This document shows, piece by piece, positions 59,950 to 64,000 of a DNA stretch of 64,000 nt. The stretch lies in NCBI GenBank assembly GCA_022266195.1, contig WHVY01000003.1, forward strand, positions 6,572,001 through 6,636,000, in the 5' to 3' direction. Numbering within the stretch: position 1 is the stretch's first letter; each line of letters begins with the position of its first letter. Origin of the DNA: Tetranychus cinnabarinus. Taxonomy: Eukaryota; Arthropoda; Arachnida; Trombidiformes; Tetranychidae. The notes beneath the pieces are model-generated. The model was not told the DNA's origin, searched no databases, and worked only from the letters and a program-made list of their open reading frames with translations. The position numbers and the translations under genes are program-made.

Positions 59950-61638
59950 ATGGCTGAAGCTGCCAATCCGTCTGATGATGGTTTAGTTAAAAAGGTAAGA
60001 TTTTCTAATCATTGTGTTCTGGTTAAAGTTTTCTAGAAACCAACTCTTTGTCTTTGCATTTTAGGTAGAGGAGGTGTCTTTGAAAGAGGACACCAGAGAT
60101 GACGATGATGAAACTGTCGACTTAGCTACTCTTAGTTTGATGCGAAAATTGACTCGCAACAGGATCTTGGAGTCAAAAAATAATGAGGTTGAAGTCACTC
60201 GTGCTAATCCTAATTCGCCTTTGCATTCTGTAAAATCTTTTGAAGAGCTTAATCTGTAAGTTTGCGTTCATGATGTTAAATTGTGTTTTAATAGTGTTCT
60301 TGTTCATTAACTTTCCAATCGACAGGCCGGAAGGACTTCTCAAAGGAATTTATGAAATGGGCTTTTCTGCTCCTAGTAAAATTCAAGAGACTGTATTGCC
60401 TATTTTACTTTCAAATCCGTAAGTTACATAACAGTTTGAGACATTTATTATCTGGAGTCAATGTTAATTAAAAATGTTTAATTTTTAGTCCCACTAATAT
60501 TATCGCTCAATCTCAATCTGGAACTGGTAAAACCGCAGCATTCTTATTGTCATCTTTGGCTCGAGTTGATGATAGTCTAAACTACCCACAAGTGTTAATC
60601 TTATCTCCAACTTATGAGTTAGCTTTACAAACGGGTTAGTACATGCATTTTTTTGTTTCACAAAGTTCAATTTTCTGACCAATATCATCAATCATGTCTC
60701 ATGTATTTTTTTATATTTTCATAGGTCAAGTTGCTGAATTCATGGCTAAACACAAGAAGACTATTAAATTTAAATACGTAGTTCGTGGTGTTGAATTACA
60801 CCGGGATAGTCAAATCCAAGAGCATGTTATTCTAGGAACTCCAGGCAAAGTTATGGACGCAGCTCTTCGTTATCGCTGTTTTGACATTCGTAAAATAAGA
60901 GTTTTAGTTTTGGATGAAGCTGATGTGATGATTGACACACAAGGGCATCGTAATCAATCAATTAGAATCAAAAATGCTCTTTCTTCCAATTGTCAAATCA
61001 TGTTTTTCTCTGCAACCTATGAAGGCGCAGTAATGGAATTTGCTGAACAAATTGTCAAAGATCCTGTAATAATTCGATTGAAAAAGGAAGAAGAGAGTTT
61101 AGAAAATATTGAACAGTTCTATGTTCTATGTAATTCCGATGTTGACAAGTACAAAGCTTTAGCGAATCTATTTGGAACACTGACCATAGGTCAAGTTTTT
61201 ATCTTCTGTCAGACCAAAAAAGCAGCTGCGTGGTTAACCGACAAGTTAAGAAAAGACGGTCACTCGGTTGGAATAATCACTGGAGACTTAACAGTAGAAG
61301 AAAGAACTGAAGTAATCAACAGATTCCGAGATGGTGTTGAAAGAGTATTGATCGCCACCAATCTAATGGCTCGAGGAATAGATGTTGACCAGGTGACTGT
61401 TGTAATCAATTACGATTTGCCCATTGATATCACCACAAAAGACATTGACTTTGAAACTTACTTACACCGTATTGGAAGAACTGGTCGATTCGGAAAATCT
61501 GGATTGGCTATCAATATGGTTGACTCACAAAGAACACTGGAAATGATTAAAAAATTGGAACAACATTATGGTAGAGAGATTTCAATGCTTGACGCTAACG
61601 ACCTTGATCGGTTAGAGGAACTTAATAAAGAATCTTAA
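59950..61638 (+). CDS. Dbp5: DEAD-box RNA helicase Dbp5/DDX19
   Basis: This helicase remodels mRNPs at the cytoplasmic face of the nuclear pore to complete mRNA export. Five exons, 59950-59994, 60065-60255, 60326-60418, 60489-60634 and 60725-61638, give 462 residues, the normal length. An acidic N-terminus precedes SFEELNLPEGLLKGIYEMGF and the Q motif PSKIQ. Walker A is SQSGTGKT (GTGKT 121-125), then PTYELALQTG, TPGKV, DEAD at about 222-225, SATY, ARGID and HRIGRTGRFG. The sequence INYDLPIDITTKDIDFETYL is characteristic of Dbp5, with its small insertion before motif VI. All catalytic motifs are intact. AATAAA at 61652-61657 follows the stop. The next gene converges from the right. Confidence 0.95.
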
Positions 61639-61651
61639 GCTTATTTTCATA

Positions 61652-61657
61652 AATAAA
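61652..61657 (+). terminator. Polyadenylation signal of Dbp5
   Basis: AATAAA 14 bases after the Dbp5 stop codon, in the short gap before the convergent Nup93 gene. Confidence 0.55.
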
Positions 61658-61846
61658 AAGAAATGTGATTCTTAAAAATCAAAAATTTATTATAATCCCA
61701 ATTAACAACATTAAACTTGATGACATTTTTTTTATAAATTTACTTTATGGCAATGGTAATTAGCATAAGTGTATATGAGATGTTGTTATTTTGAGGATTT
61801 ATGTATCATAGATTTGAACACAAAGATGGATAAACAATGTCAGTGA

Positions 61847-61852
61847 TTTATT
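61847..61852 (-). terminator. Polyadenylation signal of the Nup93-like gene
   Basis: TTTATT on the plus strand, i.e. AATAAA on the minus strand, 80 bases after the stop at 61932. Confidence 0.5.
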
Positions 61853-61931
61853 TGAAGATTTTAATGAGAAAATTCAGTATTAGATAACTGATGAATTGGT
61901 GATTATACTATCAAAAATTTGAGTTTTGGGT

Positions 61932-63519
61932 TTAATTCATGGTGACTTCCAACTGTACTAGTCGAGCATTGATATCACCGGGCATTCTGTAAGGAATCAT
62001 TCCTGCATATGTGATCAATAAACGTGCTTTGGCTTTGAGAGATTGCAGAAGCTGGAAGAAAAATGAAATAAATTTATTTTAAATTAATTTATCAATACTT
62101 AAAATGATTCTTGAATTTCTTACCACATCCTTTTCATTGGCTTCCGCAATGACTCCGAATTTATTTGATGTTAGCGGCACAATTGATCTTTAGAAAATAA
62201 AAATATAAAGTATGATTAATAGGATGTTTTAAGAATAAAAAGTATTACGTCACTTACTTTATTTTCTTGTATTGAATATGAATAATATTCATTGTCGCAA
62301 CTAAAACATCTGGAATCAATTGTCGGATTTCATCGGCATATGAACCAAATTCATTGGCTTTAGCATCAACTTGCTCCATTCGGAACGGTAAAATGTTCAG
62401 TTTTTCAATAACCTATGAAAAGATTTTTGTAAAAATTGATATCAATTGTCTAAATAAATTAACTAAATAGCTATTACTTACTTCTAGGGCATCGTCAAAA
62501 GCTTGCTTATGATAATTATCGAAGAAGGCCATTAAATCTAACAGCAGATGAAAAATTCCAACCACTTCTGGCCTAGCATTATAACCACTGCTGTGATACC
62601 TTTCTGCAATATTTATGGCCAGATTTTCCAACTTATCTCTTAATCCACCCGATGTTTTCTTCTGAGGCACTAATGGAGTGAGATATTTGATGAGTAATTC
62701 TAAACATTTTTCATCATTTCTGGTTAAATCTTGCAATTTGACAGCTTCCTCAATCGATCCCGTTTCTTCACAGTCATTGGCAATATGTTGGATAACTTGC
62801 ACCGGATCATCGTGATATTGATCAATTAAACCAGCTACTCTGTTACCGTCCCTATTTTTATAACCAAGAACTGATTCGAAGTCTTTATTTTCTCTCAATA
62901 AACTTGACAAAGCAGATATGTTTTGATCATTAGGCGCTTTCTTAATCTTTTCCAATATAGGTACATAGCTGGTGAAGTCTTTCTGAATGACTCTAGATGA
63001 AAGATCTCGCATATTAATCTTCGGAGTAGCTGCTGACCTCGAGACACTCATCATTGACACATCCGATACATCATTATCATCACCAACAAGATTGGTTAAA
63101 ATATTCATCTTCTGATCTTCCCAATCCTTGTTTGTTTTGGCCCAACATTTTTTATCGACAGTTTCGAAAGTGTTCTTTTTAACCTCTTCAATAGAAGATA
63201 GAACGGCATTTTCTCTCTCATTTTTCAAAAAACCATGGATATCGCTTATTTTGGATGATTCGACGGTAGAAAAATCTGCCTTTAAATTTTCCAGTTGTTG
63301 GTTCGCCTTTTGTAGATCATAACCTTTGGCACCGAGTAAAACAGAGGCACGAGCTTCATTGGAATCCCTGGATGCATGATAGCCAGTTCGGGTCCATAAA
63401 TTATGTCCAACTTCATATAATTGTTTAATATTGCGTTCAATCCGTGGAAAGGGTAAATCAACTTGAGCTTGAAGTTGTTCAGCTTTCTGCAGCAAATCAT
63501 CGAAATTTGATACTTCCAT
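61932..63519 (-). CDS. Nup93: Nup93-like nucleoporin lacking the central region
   Basis: Nup93 is a scaffold of the inner ring of the nuclear pore. Four minus-strand exons, 63519-62482, 62412-62258, 62187-62124 and 62051-61932, give 458 residues; usual Nup93 is about 820. Residues 1 to about 200 match the Nup93 N-terminus: FDDLLQKAEQLQAQV, ARASVLLGAKGYD and the linker motif DIHGFLKNERENAVLSSIEE. From about 208 onward the protein matches the C-terminal third: LTPLVPQK, NLAINIAERYHSSG, HLLLDLMAFFDNYH, ATMNIIHIQYK and ITYAGMIPYRMPGDINARL. About 350-370 residues of alpha-solenoid between these blocks are absent, and the join lies inside a single uninterrupted exon. The first ATG is at 63519; the frame is open upstream without an ATG. 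The protein is either a short paralogue or this species' only form. Confidence 0.87.
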
Positions 63520-64000
63520 GTTGTCTAGTAAAGATGGATAAATCAAATATTAACAAAAACTCACAATTAAATTCAACAAATGTCACACAATTAAACAATA
63601 AAAATACCGAATAAAGGTTTGTTAACAATATTTGGTAACAATAGTTGATCACATGGTATCAGGACTCATAAGGATTTAGATACAGAGTGAAACCGGTAAG
63701 ATCCAAATCCTTACAATTATTTCTGGCGGTAAATTTTTCTTCCCTTTACAGTTATGAAAATTGCTCTTTTAAACTTACAAATTGTTAGAGTACAAAATTT
63801 ATTTAACAAAATAATCAATATGAATCAGATTATAATTTGATTCTCTATTCAATATAAACTTCATCACATTATCAAGAGTCCTTTTTTCAACGTTTATTCT
63901 TGTGTTTCTCTTATGTATACATTAGTTTTTTTGGCGTCCAGTCTTGTTTAAATTTCATGGCTCATCTCAACCCTAATTGGAAACAAAGCAACCCAAACCA
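63520..64000. other. 5' flank of the Nup93-like gene
   Basis: Promoter-side sequence of the minus-strand gene. No further gene is visible before the window ends. Confidence 0.4.

Noticed and set aside
63520..63546. Upstream extension of the Nup93-like frame
   Set aside because: It contains no ATG, and the ATG at 63519 matches the usual Nup93 N-terminus.

Overview
The window is AT-rich nuclear DNA from an arthropod. An RR-type cuticle protein, a slowpoke channel, many short introns (about 60-120 bp) and an F-box/LRR protein family of the kind I associate with spider mites suggest a tetranychid mite (inference; no species marker was checked). All gene models were built by hand from reading frame, splice signals and family resemblance. 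No tRNA, rRNA or CRISPR array was seen.

Layout. 1-4216: 3' half of a slowpoke (BK channel) gene. 5925-7005 (-): LIN37 of the MuvB/DREAM complex. 8551-9369: tetraspanin. 9878-11578 (-): p66/GATAD2-type NuRD subunit. 12578-13056: 77-residue DUF4817-like protein. 13057-20950: nearly 8 kb with no convincing gene. 20951-21815: RR cuticle protein. 21816-28554: non-coding, with a cluster of inverted repeats at about 24.07-26.44 kb. 28555-32430: sterol O-acyltransferase. 32995-34791: glutaminyl-tRNA synthetase without the usual N-terminal domain. 35163-35411 (-): remnant with a cuticle-type tail. 35770-37251: dishevelled-like protein ending after DEP. 37922-43851: two tandem F-box/LRR genes, with transposon debris and an orphan coding-like block between them. 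44901-45215: small secreted protein with an in-frame stop. 47232-49004 (-): secreted Lys/Glu-rich repeat protein. 50334-59328 (-): DUSP15/22-like phosphatase; one 4.5 kb intron holds an 884-bp inverted repeat. 59950-61638: Dbp5/DDX19 helicase. 61932-63519 (-): Nup93 lacking the middle of the protein.

The strongest unusual signal is in the first F-box gene. A 231-bp element with 25-bp terminal inverted repeats and an 8-bp target duplication sits inside a coding exon. Its tandem paralogue keeps the empty site. The element supplies a GT donor at its left end and an AG acceptor in its right inverted repeat. Splicing at these sites keeps 18 extra bases and preserves the reading frame to the normal stop. 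It therefore looks like a new intron made by a DNA transposon (an introner-like element), and it carries TTAGG-type telomere-like repeats. Other notable points are the long intronic inverted repeat, the shortened Nup93 and the shortened GlnRS.

The genes do not form a pathway. Dbp5 and Nup93, both linked to the nuclear pore, are convergent neighbours, and Dbp5 and the DUSP gene are divergent. I read these arrangements as chance.
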